From Palleronia salina (lineage in GTDB: Bacteria; Pseudomonadota; Alphaproteobacteria; Rhodobacterales; Rhodobacteraceae): a stretch of DNA of 64,000 bases. The stretch lies in assembly GCF_900141995.1 (NCBI RefSeq), contig NZ_FQZA01000005.1, forward strand, positions 186,001 to 250,000, written 5' to 3'. Made by a program: the position numbers and the translations under genes. Of this stretch, positions 30,630 to 39,636 are shown piece by piece. Under the pieces are notes generated by a model that was not told the origin of the DNA, ran no database searches, and worked only from the letters and a program-made list of their open reading frames with translations. Numbering within the stretch: the first letter of the stretch is position 1; every line of letters begins with the position of its first letter.

Positions 30630-31277
30630 TCACCGCCCCGCGACGGCCAGCGAAAGACGGGCCGAGGCGGCCACGCCGTCGATCAGCGGGATGCGGGACC
30701 GCGCGGACAATTCCGGCGCGATATGCGCCATCCCGGCGCATCCCAGCAGGGCGCAGGCCGCGCCGTCGCTTTCGTTCGCGGTGGCGATCTCATCGGTCAG
30801 CCGGTCGATCACATCGGTCCCGCCCGCGTCGATGGTCAGGACCGGAAGCCCGCTCGCGCGCACCGAGGCGCAGGCCCCGGCGAACCCCTGCTGGCGGATA
30901 TTCTCCTCGATCACCGGCACGGAAACCGGCAGCGAGGTGATGACCGAGAACCGCAGCCCCAGAAGTTGCGCCATGACGAAGCTCGATTGGCCGATCCCCA
31001 GCACGGGGCACCCCGCGATCGCGCGCGCCTCGGCCAGGCCGGTATCGTCGAAGCAGGCGATCACGATGACGTCGGCGCCCCGCGCCTCGGCCACCGGCAC
31101 CAGCGCCAGCAGGCCGGGCACGGCCGCGTCCCCGTCCGCCTTGCCCTGGATCGCGGCCGGGGCGGAGGCGTTGGTCAGGCCGAAGATCTCGACGTCGGGC
31201 AGGGCCTCGCGCGCCGTGGCGACGATACTGTCGGTCATGCCTTCGGTCGAATTGGGGTTGATATAGGCGATCTTCAT
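30630..31277 (-). CDS. Asp/Glu/hydantoin racemase family protein
   Basis: The 215-residue protein has the racemase fold with two catalytic cysteines, one in VIVIACFDDTGL and one in LLGCAGM, and an N-terminal KIAYINPNSTEGMT typical of HyuE-like members. It could racemise a hydantoin, allantoin-like compound or amino acid. It is the last gene of an operon with a polyamine-type importer, and its start overlaps the upstream permease stop by four bases, so its substrate is probably related to the imported compound. Confidence 0.85.
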   Translation of the reverse strand: MKIAYINPNSTEGMTDSIVATAREALPDVEIFGLTNASAPAAIQGKADGDAAVPGLLALVPVAEARGADVIVIACFDDTGLAEARAIAGCPVLGIGQSSFVMAQLLGLRFSVITSLPVSVPVIEENIRQQGFAGACASVRASGLPVLTIDAGGTDVIDRLTDEIATANESDGAACALLGCAGMAHIAPELSARSRIPLIDGVAASARLSLAVAGR

Positions 31278-32110
31278 ACGCCCTTCCCGGCATCAGAGCC
31301 CAGCCGCGCCCGGCGCTTGCCCAAGATCCAGACGCCCAGCAGGCAGGCCGCGATGATGGCGAAGGAGAACAGCGTGGTCAGCGTGCCCAGCGCATAGATC
31401 ACCGGGGTCGTGACGTTGGTCGTCATCCCGAAGATCTCGAGCGGGAGGGTGTTGTAGCTGCCCGCGGTCAGCAGCGTCCGAGCGAATTCGTCATAGCTGA
31501 GCGTGAACCCGAACAGGGCCACCCCGATCAGCGACGGCGCGATGATCGGCAGCACCACGAAGCGGATCGTCTGCCACGAGGTGGCGCCCTGGTCGCGGGC
31601 GGCTTCCTCGTAGCTTTTGTCGAAGCGGTTGAAGACCGCGAACATGATCAGCAGGCCGAAGGGCAGCGTCCATGTCAGCTGCGACCCGAAGCCGGACGTC
31701 GCCCAGTGGATCTTGAGCCCCAGCTGGTTGAAGATCAGCCCGACGCCCAGCGAGATCAGGATCGACGGGATCACCAGCGACGTGATGGCCGCGTAGAACA
31801 GCAAGGCCGACCCCGCGAAACGCTTGCGGAACGCCAGGCCGGCCATGACCGACACGACCACCGTGGTCGCCATCACCATCAGCCCCAGCGCGAAACTGCG
31901 TCGGAACGCGCCCCAGATGTCGCCGACCGCCTGCTCCTGGAACAGGTCGCGAAACCAGTGCAGCGAGACGCCGTTCATCGGGAAGGTCAGCCCGCCCTGC
32001 GGCCCCTGAAAGCTCAGGATGCCGATGGTCAGGATCGGGCCGTAGAGAAACAGCACGAACAGCGCGAAGAAGGCGGCCAGAACGTAGAAGCTGCGGGGGC
32101 GACGCTCCAT
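31274..32110 (-). CDS. ABC permease, PotC-like
   Basis: The 278-residue inner-membrane protein has about six helices and the EAA coupling loop YEEAARDQGATSWQTIRFVVLP. It belongs to the spermidine/putrescine (PotC/YdcV) permease group. It starts one base after the stop of the PotB-like gene and overlaps the racemase gene, so the genes are tightly coupled. Confidence 0.9.
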   Translation of the reverse strand: MERRPRSFYVLAAFFALFVLFLYGPILTIGILSFQGPQGGLTFPMNGVSLHWFRDLFQEQAVGDIWGAFRRSFALGLMVMATTVVVSVMAGLAFRKRFAGSALLFYAAITSLVIPSILISLGVGLIFNQLGLKIHWATSGFGSQLTWTLPFGLLIMFAVFNRFDKSYEEAARDQGATSWQTIRFVVLPIIAPSLIGVALFGFTLSYDEFARTLLTAGSYNTLPLEIFGMTTNVTTPVIYALGTLTTLFSFAIIAACLLGVWILGKRRARLGSDAGKGV

Positions 32111-32111
32111 C

Positions 32112-32969
32112 TCAGAGCTCCTTGCGGATGTTGACGAAGCGCAGCAGGATCGCGATAACGATCAGCACGGTGCACAGCAGAACGACGGCGGTCGCGGCGG
32201 CCGACGGGTATTGCAGAAGCCCGATATCGTTCGAGATCAGCCGCCCCACGTTGGCGCGCTGCGAGCCGGACATGAACCGCACGGTGATGAAATCGCCCAT
32301 CACCAGGGTCACCACGAAAATGGTGCCGATCATGATGCCGGGCTTGGTGAGCGGCAGGATCACGTGCACCAGCGTTTGAAGCCCCGAGGCGCCGTTGTCC
32401 CGCGCGGCCTCGAGCAGGGATTTGTCGATGCGCATCATGGTGTTGAAGATCGGGACGACCATGAACAGCGTGTAGAGGTGCACGAAGGCCAGGATCACCG
32501 CGAAATCGGAATAGAGCAGCCATTCCAGCGGCTCGTCGATCACCCCCCACGAGATCAGCGTCTGGTTGGCGATGCCGTTGCGCCCCAGGAACGGGATCCA
32601 CGAGATCATGCGGATGATGTTCGAGGTCCAGAACGGGATCGTGCAGACCAGGAACAGCGCGATCTGCATGGTCAGGCTGCGCACGTGGAACGCCAGGAAA
32701 TACGCGACCGTGAACCCGATCGCCAGGGTCAGCGCCCAGGTGATGAAGGCGTATTTCAGCGTCGCGAGAAAGACGCGGTAGGTGACGGGCGAGCCGAAAA
32801 GGAACTCGTAATTGTCGAACTGGAAGGCCGGGTAGATCGAGAACTCGGTCGCGCCCCAGAAACTGACGATCACGATCATGACGATCGGCGCGACCAGGAA
32901 CAGCAGCAGGACCAGCGCCAGCGGCGATGCCTCGAGCCATCCCAGGACGTGGCGGTTCTTTAGCCGCAT
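32112..32969 (-). CDS. ABC permease, PotB-like
   Basis: The 285-residue protein has six helices and the coupling loop LEAARDNGASGLQTLVHVILPL. It pairs with the PotC-like permease downstream to form the heterodimeric channel. A 123-base gap with a strong hairpin separates it from the upstream binding-protein gene. Confidence 0.9.
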   Translation of the reverse strand: MRLKNRHVLGWLEASPLALVLLLFLVAPIVMIVIVSFWGATEFSIYPAFQFDNYEFLFGSPVTYRVFLATLKYAFITWALTLAIGFTVAYFLAFHVRSLTMQIALFLVCTIPFWTSNIIRMISWIPFLGRNGIANQTLISWGVIDEPLEWLLYSDFAVILAFVHLYTLFMVVPIFNTMMRIDKSLLEAARDNGASGLQTLVHVILPLTKPGIMIGTIFVVTLVMGDFITVRFMSGSQRANVGRLISNDIGLLQYPSAAATAVVLLCTVLIVIAILLRFVNIRKEL

Positions 32970-33038
32970 GTGCTCTCCTCGATCCGGTCCGCGCGCGTCG
33001 GCGCGCCGGTCGTCAGGTCGTTGAAATCGGGAGGTGGC

Positions 33039-33057
33039 GGGGGGCGTCGCGCCCCCC
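33039..33057 (-). terminator. Intercistronic hairpin between binding protein and permease genes
   Basis: GGGGGGCG (33039-33046) and CGCCCCCC (33050-33057) form a perfect 8-bp stem with a 3-base loop inside an operon, 36 bases after the binding-protein stop. Such hairpins often cause partial termination or protect the 5' part of the mRNA, making the binding protein more abundant than the permeases. That role is inferred. Confidence 0.55.
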
Positions 33058-33092
33058 GGCCGGGTGCCCCGCGCGGGCGGGGCGATATCGGG

Positions 33093-34373
33093 TCAGGCCG
33101 CGATGAACTCGTTCCACTTGCGGACCATGTACTGATTCTCGTCCATGACGGCGTTCCAGCAGGCGACCGAGCCCATGCGCTCTTCGAAGGAACCGCCGTC
33201 GCGGACCTCGCCGGCCTGTGCCAGCTCGTCGCCGGTGGGCGAGGTGATCACGTCGGTGGCTTCCTTGCCCTCGAACCAGTAGCCCCACTCGTTCTCGGAC
33301 ATGAACTCCTTCGAGGTTTCGGGAACGGCCGAGTAATAGCCCTGGCGCATCACGTAGCCGCCGACCCAGCCCGAAAGATACCAGTTGATGTACTCGTAGG
33401 CCGCGTCCAGCTCCATGCCCGACAGCGACTGCGACAGGCCGATGCCCCCGCCCCAGCTGCGATAGCCTTCCTTCAGCGGCTGGTAGACGCAGGGAATGCC
33501 GCGCGACTTCACGGCGGTGATGGCGGGCGACCACATGGACTGGATCACGACCTCGCCGGATGCCATCAGGTTCACGCTCTCGTCGAAGGTTTTCCAGAAG
33601 GCGCGGAACTGGCCGTTCTGCTTGGCCTCGGTGAAGATCGCCATGGTCGCGTCGATCTCTTCGCGGGTCATGTTGCCCTTGTCGCCGTACTGGATCTCGC
33701 CCATGGCCTCGCAGACCATGGCCATGTCCATGATGCCGATGGACGAGATGTCGAGGATCGATGCCTTGCCCTGGAACTCGGGGTTCAGCAGCTCGGCCCA
33801 GGACTCGATCGGGCGGCCGATCAGGTCGGGGCGGATGCCCAGGGTGTCGGCGTTGTAGATCGTCGGGATCAGGGTCATCCAGTTGGTCTGCTCGTCCGCG
33901 AATGTGGTCGCGCCCGGCTCGGGGATGAAGCCCACGGTGTGCGGCGCGGTGCCCTGCGCGATCTCGCTGTCGGGCGTCAGCTTGCCGTCCTTGAAGATGC
34001 CGACGATCTTGTCGTAGTTCGCGATCCGGCTGACATCCATCGCCTGGAGGTTGCCCGTGGGCCAGACCTTCTTGCAGATCCAGTACTCGATATCCGCGAT
34101 GTCGAAGCTGTCGGGCTGGGTCGCGGCGCGCTGGGTGACGCTGTCGCTGTCCAGCGCGGTCATTTCCAGCGTGAAGCCCAGGTCTTCCTTCACCTTGTTG
34201 GCCACGTCATTCAGGTTCGACACGCCGGTGCCGAACTGGCGCAGAACGATGTCCTTGGTGTCCTGCGCCCACAGCATGGGCGCCGGGAGGGTCGAGGCGG
34301 CGATCGCCGCGCCGCCGGCCTTGAGCAGGGAACGGCGGGAATAGCCGACCTTGGGTTTTGCGAGTATCGCCAT
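33093..34373 (-). CDS. Periplasmic binding protein, polyamine-type, Tat-exported
   Basis: The 426-residue protein starts at ATG 34373, with GAGGAAAA upstream. Its signal contains a twin-arginine motif (YSRRSLLKAGG) followed by a hydrophobic core ending near PMLWAQ. The mature protein is a PotD/SBP_bac type (type II fold). It serves the importer encoded on both sides of it. The ligand is not evident; a polyamine or an amide-type compound is plausible given the racemase in the operon. Confidence 0.88.
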   Translation of the reverse strand: MAILAKPKVGYSRRSLLKAGGAAIAASTLPAPMLWAQDTKDIVLRQFGTGVSNLNDVANKVKEDLGFTLEMTALDSDSVTQRAATQPDSFDIADIEYWICKKVWPTGNLQAMDVSRIANYDKIVGIFKDGKLTPDSEIAQGTAPHTVGFIPEPGATTFADEQTNWMTLIPTIYNADTLGIRPDLIGRPIESWAELLNPEFQGKASILDISSIGIMDMAMVCEAMGEIQYGDKGNMTREEIDATMAIFTEAKQNGQFRAFWKTFDESVNLMASGEVVIQSMWSPAITAVKSRGIPCVYQPLKEGYRSWGGGIGLSQSLSGMELDAAYEYINWYLSGWVGGYVMRQGYYSAVPETSKEFMSENEWGYWFEGKEATDVITSPTGDELAQAGEVRDGGSFEERMGSVACWNAVMDENQYMVRKWNEFIAA

Positions 34374-34423
34374 GGGTTTTCCTCTCATGATGGATGGATG
34401 CGGGGTCTTTCGTGTCGGCCCCT

Positions 34424-35398
34424 TCAGGCCTCGAGGCGGTGCAGCCCCCTTTCGTCCCAGGCGAGCCGCACGGCGTCGCCCGGGGATTTCGGTGCGTTGA
34501 AGAATTGCTCTTCCGGTAGCAGGGCGAGCACCTCGTCGCCGGTCTCCAGCTTCGAGGTCACGGCGACCGACGCGCCCTGGTATTCGACGGCCGTGATCGT
34601 CGCGGCCAGCCCGTCGTCGCCCAGCGTCACCGCGTCGGCGCGCACGGTCGCCTTGCCGCCCGGCAGCGCGATCACGTTATGCCCGCCGATGAACCGGGCG
34701 ACGAATTCGGTGCGCGGCGCGCCCCAGACGTCGCGGGCCGGGCCGGATTGCTCGATGACCGCATCGTTCATCACGACGATCTCGTCGGCCAGCGCCAGCG
34801 CCTCGTCTTGGCCATGGGTGACATGGATGAAGGTGATGCCCAGCTCGCGCTGGAGCTTCTTCAACTCGCCCCGCATCCGGATGCGCAGGAACGGGTCGAG
34901 CGCGGACAGGGGCTCGTCCAGCAGAAGCACCTTTGGCTCGGTCACCAGGGCGCGGGCCAGGGCCACGCGCTGCTGCTGGCCGCCCGACAATTGCGTGGGC
35001 AGCCGGTCGGCCAGGTGCGTCATGTCCACCAGCGCCAGCATCTCGTCGGCGCGGGCGTGCCGCTTGGCCTTGTCCACGCCCTTCATGCGCAGCGAAAACG
35101 CCACGTTGTCGCGCACCGACAGGTGCGGAAACAGCGCGTAGTTCTGGAACATCATGGCGGTCCCGCGCAGCGCGGGCGGCAGTTGGGACACGTCCTGGCT
35201 GTCCAGAACGATCGACCCTTCGCTGACATCCTCGTGCCCCGCGATCATCCGCAGGGTCGAGGACTTGCCGCAGCCCGACGGCCCCAGCAGGCAGACATAG
35301 CTGCCCTTGACGAAGACGTGGTTCAGATCCCGCACCGCGACCGTGTCGCCGTAGCGCTTGGTCAGGTGAACCAGTTCAAGGTCGTATCCGGTTCGCAT
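34424..35398 (-). CDS. ABC importer ATP-binding subunit, PotA-like
   Basis: The 324-residue subunit has Walker A GPSGCGKSS, the signature LSGGQQQRVALARAL, Walker B VLLLDEPLSALD and a switch His in VTHGQDEALALAD. A TOBE-type C-terminal domain follows. The ATG at 35398 is chosen because the residues upstream are low-complexity and lie in the promoter region. It is the first gene of the operon, which is unusual but known for polyamine-type systems, and is divergent from a GntR regulator. Confidence 0.92.
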   Translation of the reverse strand: MRTGYDLELVHLTKRYGDTVAVRDLNHVFVKGSYVCLLGPSGCGKSSTLRMIAGHEDVSEGSIVLDSQDVSQLPPALRGTAMMFQNYALFPHLSVRDNVAFSLRMKGVDKAKRHARADEMLALVDMTHLADRLPTQLSGGQQQRVALARALVTEPKVLLLDEPLSALDPFLRIRMRGELKKLQRELGITFIHVTHGQDEALALADEIVVMNDAVIEQSGPARDVWGAPRTEFVARFIGGHNVIALPGGKATVRADAVTLGDDGLAATITAVEYQGASVAVTSKLETGDEVLALLPEEQFFNAPKSPGDAVRLAWDERGLHRLEA

Positions 35399-35542
35399 CG
35401 GGCCCCCAGTGCTGTGTTGACCCGAGGTGAGGCCCTTATCGGCTCCGAGGGCAGCATTTTCGCATCGACACGGGCGCGGTTTTGCCCTTTGCCGCATTTT
35501 TGACCGCGCCGCCGCGCGTTGTGCACGAAAACGGGCGCAAAG

Positions 35543-35552
35543 TTGTATACAA
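35543..35552. promoter_or_regulatory. TTGTATACAA palindrome, probable GntR/FCD operator
   Basis: This perfect 10-bp palindrome lies in the 247-base region between the divergent PotA-like gene and the GntR gene, 94 bases upstream of the GntR ATG. Sites of this form bind FCD-type GntR regulators. The same 10-mer occurs upstream of the TRAP operon at 58326. Confidence 0.6.
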
Positions 35553-35645
35553 TACTGTCCCGGAAACCATCGGGGCCTCCCGCGCTTGTCCCACTGGGCG
35601 GGAATCGGCGAAGGTCGCGGCAGGGCAGGAAGTGATGCGCAGGTA

Positions 35646-36332
35646 ATGAACAAGATAGACGACACCAGCTGGAGCCGCGACGCCATCGCGGCGGACCTTG
35701 AACGTGCCATCCACGAACACCGCCTGCCGCCGGGCACGAAGCTGGGCGAGGATGATCTGGCCGAGGCCTACGGGATCAGCCGCACCATCGTCCGGGCCGC
35801 CCTTCTCGCGCTGTCGCACCGCCACCTGGTCCAGTTGCGCCGCAATCGCGGCGCCTTCGTCGCCCAGCCCACCCCGCGCGAGGCGCGCGAGGTCTTCGAG
35901 GCGCGGTCCCTTCTCGAACCTCGCACGGCCCATTCCGCCGCCCTGCGGATGACCGAGGCCGACCTTGCACTTCTGAACGCGAATATCCGCGACGAACATG
36001 CCGCGCTGGACGCGGGCGAGAACGGCCGCGCGCTTCTGCTGTCGGGCCAGTTCCACCTGGAGGTTGCCCGCATCGCGGACCAGACCACGATCGAGGCCGT
36101 CATATCCGAGCTGATTTCGCGCTCGTCGCTCATCATCGCGCTCTACTGGCGGCGGCGCGCCGCGCTGTGCGAAACGCAGGCGCACCATGCGCTTCTGGAC
36201 GCCTTCGCCCGCAAGGACGGCGCGGCGGCCGAGGAGCTGATGAAGAACCACCTGCTCGACCTCGTGGCCTCTCTCGACCTGCGCAACGTCGCGCCGCCGC
36301 CCGCGTCCCTGCGCGAGGCCCTGCAAAGATGA
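35646..36332 (+). CDS. GntR-family (FCD) transcriptional regulator
   Basis: The 228-residue regulator has an N-terminal winged helix (EDDLAEAYGISRTIVRAALLALSHRHLVQLRRNRGAFV in part: AEAYGISRTIVR, GAFV) and a C-terminal FCD helical domain (EVFEARSLLEPRTA, FHLEVARIAD). Divergence from the polyamine-type operon, and the palindrome between them, suggest control of that operon. Its stop overlaps the GNAT gene start (ATGA). Confidence 0.9.
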   Translation: MNKIDDTSWSRDAIAADLERAIHEHRLPPGTKLGEDDLAEAYGISRTIVRAALLALSHRHLVQLRRNRGAFVAQPTPREAREVFEARSLLEPRTAHSAALRMTEADLALLNANIRDEHAALDAGENGRALLLSGQFHLEVARIADQTTIEAVISELISRSSLIIALYWRRRAALCETQAHHALLDAFARKDGAAAEELMKNHLLDLVASLDLRNVAPPPASLREALQR

Positions 36333-37159
36333 CGGCCTGCTGCCGTGTGGCCCGGGCGGGCGAGGTCGCTGTCATGCTCGACTGGGCGGCCGCGGAAGGG
36401 TGGAACCCGGGCCTGGACGACGCCGCCGCCTTCCACGCGGCCGACCCCGACGGCTTCTTCGTGTCCGAGGTCGGGGGCCAGGTGGTCGCGGCGATCTCGG
36501 TGGTCAATCACTCCGACGCCTTCGCCTTTCTCGGTCTCTACCTCTGCCGCCCCGAATTCCGCGGCCGAGGCATCGGCTTCGCACTCTGGAATTTCGCGCG
36601 GTCCCATGCCGGGGACCGCACCGTCGGCCTGGACGGCGTCGCCGCGCAACAGGCCAACTACGCGCGGTCGGGCTTCGTCCTGTACGGCCGCACCCAGAGA
36701 CTGTCCGGCCACCTGGCGACCGAGGCGCTGACGCTTCCGGTGGCGCGCGCGGTTGAGATACCCGAGATCGAACGGCTCGACGCCGCTGCGAACGGCGTGT
36801 CCCGGCCGGGGTTCCTGCACACATGGCTACAAGATGGGCCGACGCGGAAGACCGTCCTCGGGCGCGACGGAAAGACGATCACCGGCGTCGCCACGGCCCG
36901 GACCTGCCGCGACGGGTGCAAGATCGGTCCGATCATCGCGGACGACGCGCACGCGGCGCTGCACCTCGCGCGACAGGCCGCATCCGCGGTCGGGGAAAGC
37001 CGCGTCACGATCGACGTGCCCGACACCGCCGCCCCTTTCGCCGAATTGCTGCGGCAGCAGGGGTTCACCGAAGGCTTCAGCACCGCCCGCATGTATAGCG
37101 GGGACGCTCCGGCAGCGGGGCAATGCCTGCAGGCCGTTGCAACGCTCGAACTCGGTTGA
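36329..37159 (+). CDS. GNAT-family N-acetyltransferase (double-domain, YitH/HolE-like)
   Basis: The 276-residue protein has an N-terminal GNAT domain with the acetyl-CoA loop FRGRGIGFALW near residue 75. A second, degenerate GNAT-like half follows (TGVATARTCRDGCKIGPIIADD), as in the Acetyltransf_18 group. It is cotranscribed with the GntR regulator. Acetylation of an amine imported by the neighbouring transporter is an attractive but unproven role. Confidence 0.82.
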   Translation: MTACCRVARAGEVAVMLDWAAAEGWNPGLDDAAAFHAADPDGFFVSEVGGQVVAAISVVNHSDAFAFLGLYLCRPEFRGRGIGFALWNFARSHAGDRTVGLDGVAAQQANYARSGFVLYGRTQRLSGHLATEALTLPVARAVEIPEIERLDAAANGVSRPGFLHTWLQDGPTRKTVLGRDGKTITGVATARTCRDGCKIGPIIADDAHAALHLARQAASAVGESRVTIDVPDTAAPFAELLRQQGFTEGFSTARMYSGDAPAAGQCLQAVATLELG

Positions 37160-37343
37160 GATCCCGCGGATCCATCCGGACAACACTCGGCCTGATCCCG
37201 AACAGCACAGGAAACGGGCAGATTCCGGCGTGATGCCGAATCTCCGGGCAGCCGGCGGTGATCCCTGACGCAACTAAACCCGGCGCGTTGTCCGCCGCCC
37301 GACGCCACGCCTAGCCTGAGCGCGGACTTGGCGTGGGGGCGCG

Positions 37344-38024
37344 ATGGAATTCCGGTTCTTCGAAATCTATCGCAACTGGGATTACGTGACCCTTCTGATG
37401 CAGGGCGCGGGGATGAGCGCGATCCTGACCCTGTGCGGGGGCGTCATCGGGTTCGCCTTCGCCATCGTCCTGTCCTGGGCCCGGCACATGCAGATCCGCA
37501 TCGCGGCCCCGCTGGCCACGGCCTACGTCGAGTTCATCCGCAACACGCCGCTGATCGTTCAGCTGTTCTTCGTGGCTTTCGGGCTGCCCCTGCTGCTGGG
37601 CTATGCGTGGCCCTTCTGGGCCCACGCGCTCCTGGCGCTGGCGCTCAACTTCTCGGCCTATTTCGCCGAGATCCTGCGCGCGGGCTTCCGTTCGGTCGAC
37701 ACCGGCCAGCGCGAGGCGGCCGAGGCGCTGGGCCTGCGCCCGATCACGGCGTTCCGGCTGATCGTGGTGCCGCAGGCCATCGGGCGCATGTTCCCGTCGC
37801 TGTCCAGCCAGTTCGTCTTCCTGTTCCTGACCACCGGGATCATCGCCGAAATCGGCGTGCGCGACCTGACCAACGCCGGCATGTTCATCGACAGCCGCAC
37901 CTTCCGGACCTTCGAGGTCTACATCACCCTGACCGCCATCTACATCAGCATCTCGCTGCTCTACAAAGCCGCGATGGCGGGTCTTTATCGCTGGCGCTTT
38001 CCCTGGGCGGAGCTGGGCCGGTGA
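37344..38024 (+). CDS. Amino-acid ABC permease (HisM/GlnP type)
   Basis: The 226-residue protein has the His/Glu/Gln/Arg permease pattern (FIRNTPLIVQLFFVAFGLP, and the coupling loop GQREAAEALGLRPITAFRLIVVPQA). Its stop overlaps the GTG start of a second permease, so together they form a heterodimeric channel. No ATPase gene is next to them. Confidence 0.92.
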   Translation: MEFRFFEIYRNWDYVTLLMQGAGMSAILTLCGGVIGFAFAIVLSWARHMQIRIAAPLATAYVEFIRNTPLIVQLFFVAFGLPLLLGYAWPFWAHALLALALNFSAYFAEILRAGFRSVDTGQREAAEALGLRPITAFRLIVVPQAIGRMFPSLSSQFVFLFLTTGIIAEIGVRDLTNAGMFIDSRTFRTFEVYITLTAIYISISLLYKAAMAGLYRWRFPWAELGR

Positions 38025-38728
38025 AGGACCTGTTCGCCGCCATACTGGGAGAGCCCTTCGGCATCGTCGTGTTCCAGCTGCTGTCGGCGACGCAGTTCAC
38101 CATCTACCTGTCGCTCATCGCCTTCTTCGGCGGCGGCATCCTGGCCGGGATCATCACCGTGATCCGCGTCGCGCCGTTCAAGTGGGGCAAACGGCTGGCC
38201 GTCGCGTATATCTGGTTCTTCCAGTCCACGCCGCTGCTGATGCTGCTGTTCCTGGCGGGACTCGGGGTGCCGCGGCTGCTGGGCTTCAACGTCGACCCGT
38301 GGTTCGCGGCCTCGGTCTCGCTCATCATCTATACCAGCGCCTACCTGTCGGACGTCTGGCGCGGCGCGGTCGAGGCGATCCCCAGCGGCCAGTGGGAGGC
38401 CAGCGAAGCGCTGGGCCTGCGGTTCCTTCAGATGCTGCGGCTGGTGGTGCTGCCGCAGGCCATCGTGCTGGCGCTGGCGCCCACGGTCGGGTTCATGGTG
38501 CAGATCATCAAGGGCACGTCGCTGGCCTACATCATCGGGTTTTCCGACCTCATGCAGATCGGCAAGCGCTGGGCCAACGCGCCCGTGGACGGCACCGAGC
38601 CATTCGTCATCTATCCCCTGATGGCGCTGATCTACTTCGCCCTCTGCTTTCCGCTGTCGCTCTATTCCCGCCATCTCGAAAAGCGCCTCGGCGCGGTGAA
38701 ACGCGCCGCGACCCCGACCGCTGCCTGA
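38021..38728 (+). CDS. Amino-acid ABC permease, second subunit
   Basis: The 235-residue protein begins with GTG at 38021, in a GTGA overlap with the preceding stop. It has FQSTPLLMLLFLAGLGVP and the coupling loop GQWEASEALGLRFLQMLRLVVLPQA. Long upstream extensions of this frame are shadows of the first permease gene. Confidence 0.9.
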   Translation: MKDLFAAILGEPFGIVVFQLLSATQFTIYLSLIAFFGGGILAGIITVIRVAPFKWGKRLAVAYIWFFQSTPLLMLLFLAGLGVPRLLGFNVDPWFAASVSLIIYTSAYLSDVWRGAVEAIPSGQWEASEALGLRFLQMLRLVVLPQAIVLALAPTVGFMVQIIKGTSLAYIIGFSDLMQIGKRWANAPVDGTEPFVIYPLMALIYFALCFPLSLYSRHLEKRLGAVKRAATPTAA

Positions 38729-38753
38729 TCCATCGCAACCAAAGGAGATTTCC

Positions 38754-39551
38754 ATGACCGTAACCGACAAGCTCAAGGGCCTCGTGACCGCCGCGGCGCT
38801 GGCCGCCGCCACGATGACCGCCGCACCCGCCGCCGCCGACCTGTCGGATATCCTGTCCGAGGGCACGATCAGCATCGGGGTGCCCGAGGATTTCCCGCCC
38901 TTCGGCTCGCTCGGCGCCTCGGGTGAATACGAGGGCTATGACGTCTCGGTCGCGAACATGATCGCCGAGGCGATGGGGGTCGAGCTGGACCTGGTGCCGA
39001 TCAGCTCGGACCAGCGCATCCCCTACCTGGAAACCGACCGGCTGGACCTCGTGATCTCCTCCATGGGCGCCAATCCCGAGCGGGCCAAGTCGATCTGGTT
39101 CTCCAGCGCCTACGCGCCGTTCTATTCCGGCGCCTTCGCCAGCGACGACAAGGAGATTTCCAGCGTGGACGACCTCGCGGGCTACTCCGTCGGCCTGACC
39201 GGCGGCACGCTCGAGGACCTGGCGCTGACCGACATGGTGTCCGACGAGACCGAGATCATCCGCTTCGGCGACAACGCCGCGACGCTGGCCGCCTATGTCT
39301 CGGGCCAGGTCGATGTGCTGGTGACCGGGAACGTCGTCGCCGCGTCCCTTTCGGAGTCCAACCCCGATCTAAGCGTGGACACGAAGTTCATCCTGCGGGA
39401 CTCGCCCTGCTTCATCGGCATCAAGCAGGGCAATGCCGACCTGCTGCGCTGGGTCAACGTGTTCATCCTGACGAACACCCTGAACGGCGAGCTGAACACG
39501 CTGTCCGAAGAATGGTTCGGCCAGCCCCTGCCGCCGCTGCCGACCCTCTGA
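38754..39551 (+). CDS. Amino-acid-type periplasmic binding protein
   Basis: The 265-residue protein has a signal peptide ending near AAPAAA and an SBP_bac_3 fold (ISIGVPEDFPPFGSLGASGEYEGYDVSVANMIAEAMGV, GGTLEDLAL, DVLVTGNVVA). AAAGGAGA lies 7 bases before the ATG. It works with the two permeases just upstream. A strong terminator follows it, so the operon has three genes and no ATPase. Confidence 0.9.
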   Translation: MTVTDKLKGLVTAAALAAATMTAAPAAADLSDILSEGTISIGVPEDFPPFGSLGASGEYEGYDVSVANMIAEAMGVELDLVPISSDQRIPYLETDRLDLVISSMGANPERAKSIWFSSAYAPFYSGAFASDDKEISSVDDLAGYSVGLTGGTLEDLALTDMVSDETEIIRFGDNAATLAAYVSGQVDVLVTGNVVAASLSESNPDLSVDTKFILRDSPCFIGIKQGNADLLRWVNVFILTNTLNGELNTLSEEWFGQPLPPLPTL

Positions 39552-39561
39552 CCAAGACAGG

Positions 39562-39592
39562 ACCCGGGGGCGGGCACGTCCTGCCCCCGGGT
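39562..39592 (+). terminator. Rho-independent-like terminator after the amino-acid ABC genes
   Basis: A 13-bp stem (39562-39574 with 39580-39592, core ACCCGGGGGC) with one G-U wobble encloses the loop CACGT, 10 bases after the binding-protein stop. It also lies downstream of the convergent MFS gene. Confidence 0.75.
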
Positions 39593-39636
39593 GCCCTAAG
39601 GCCATCGATCGTCCCGCCAGGCGCGGAACCGTGATC

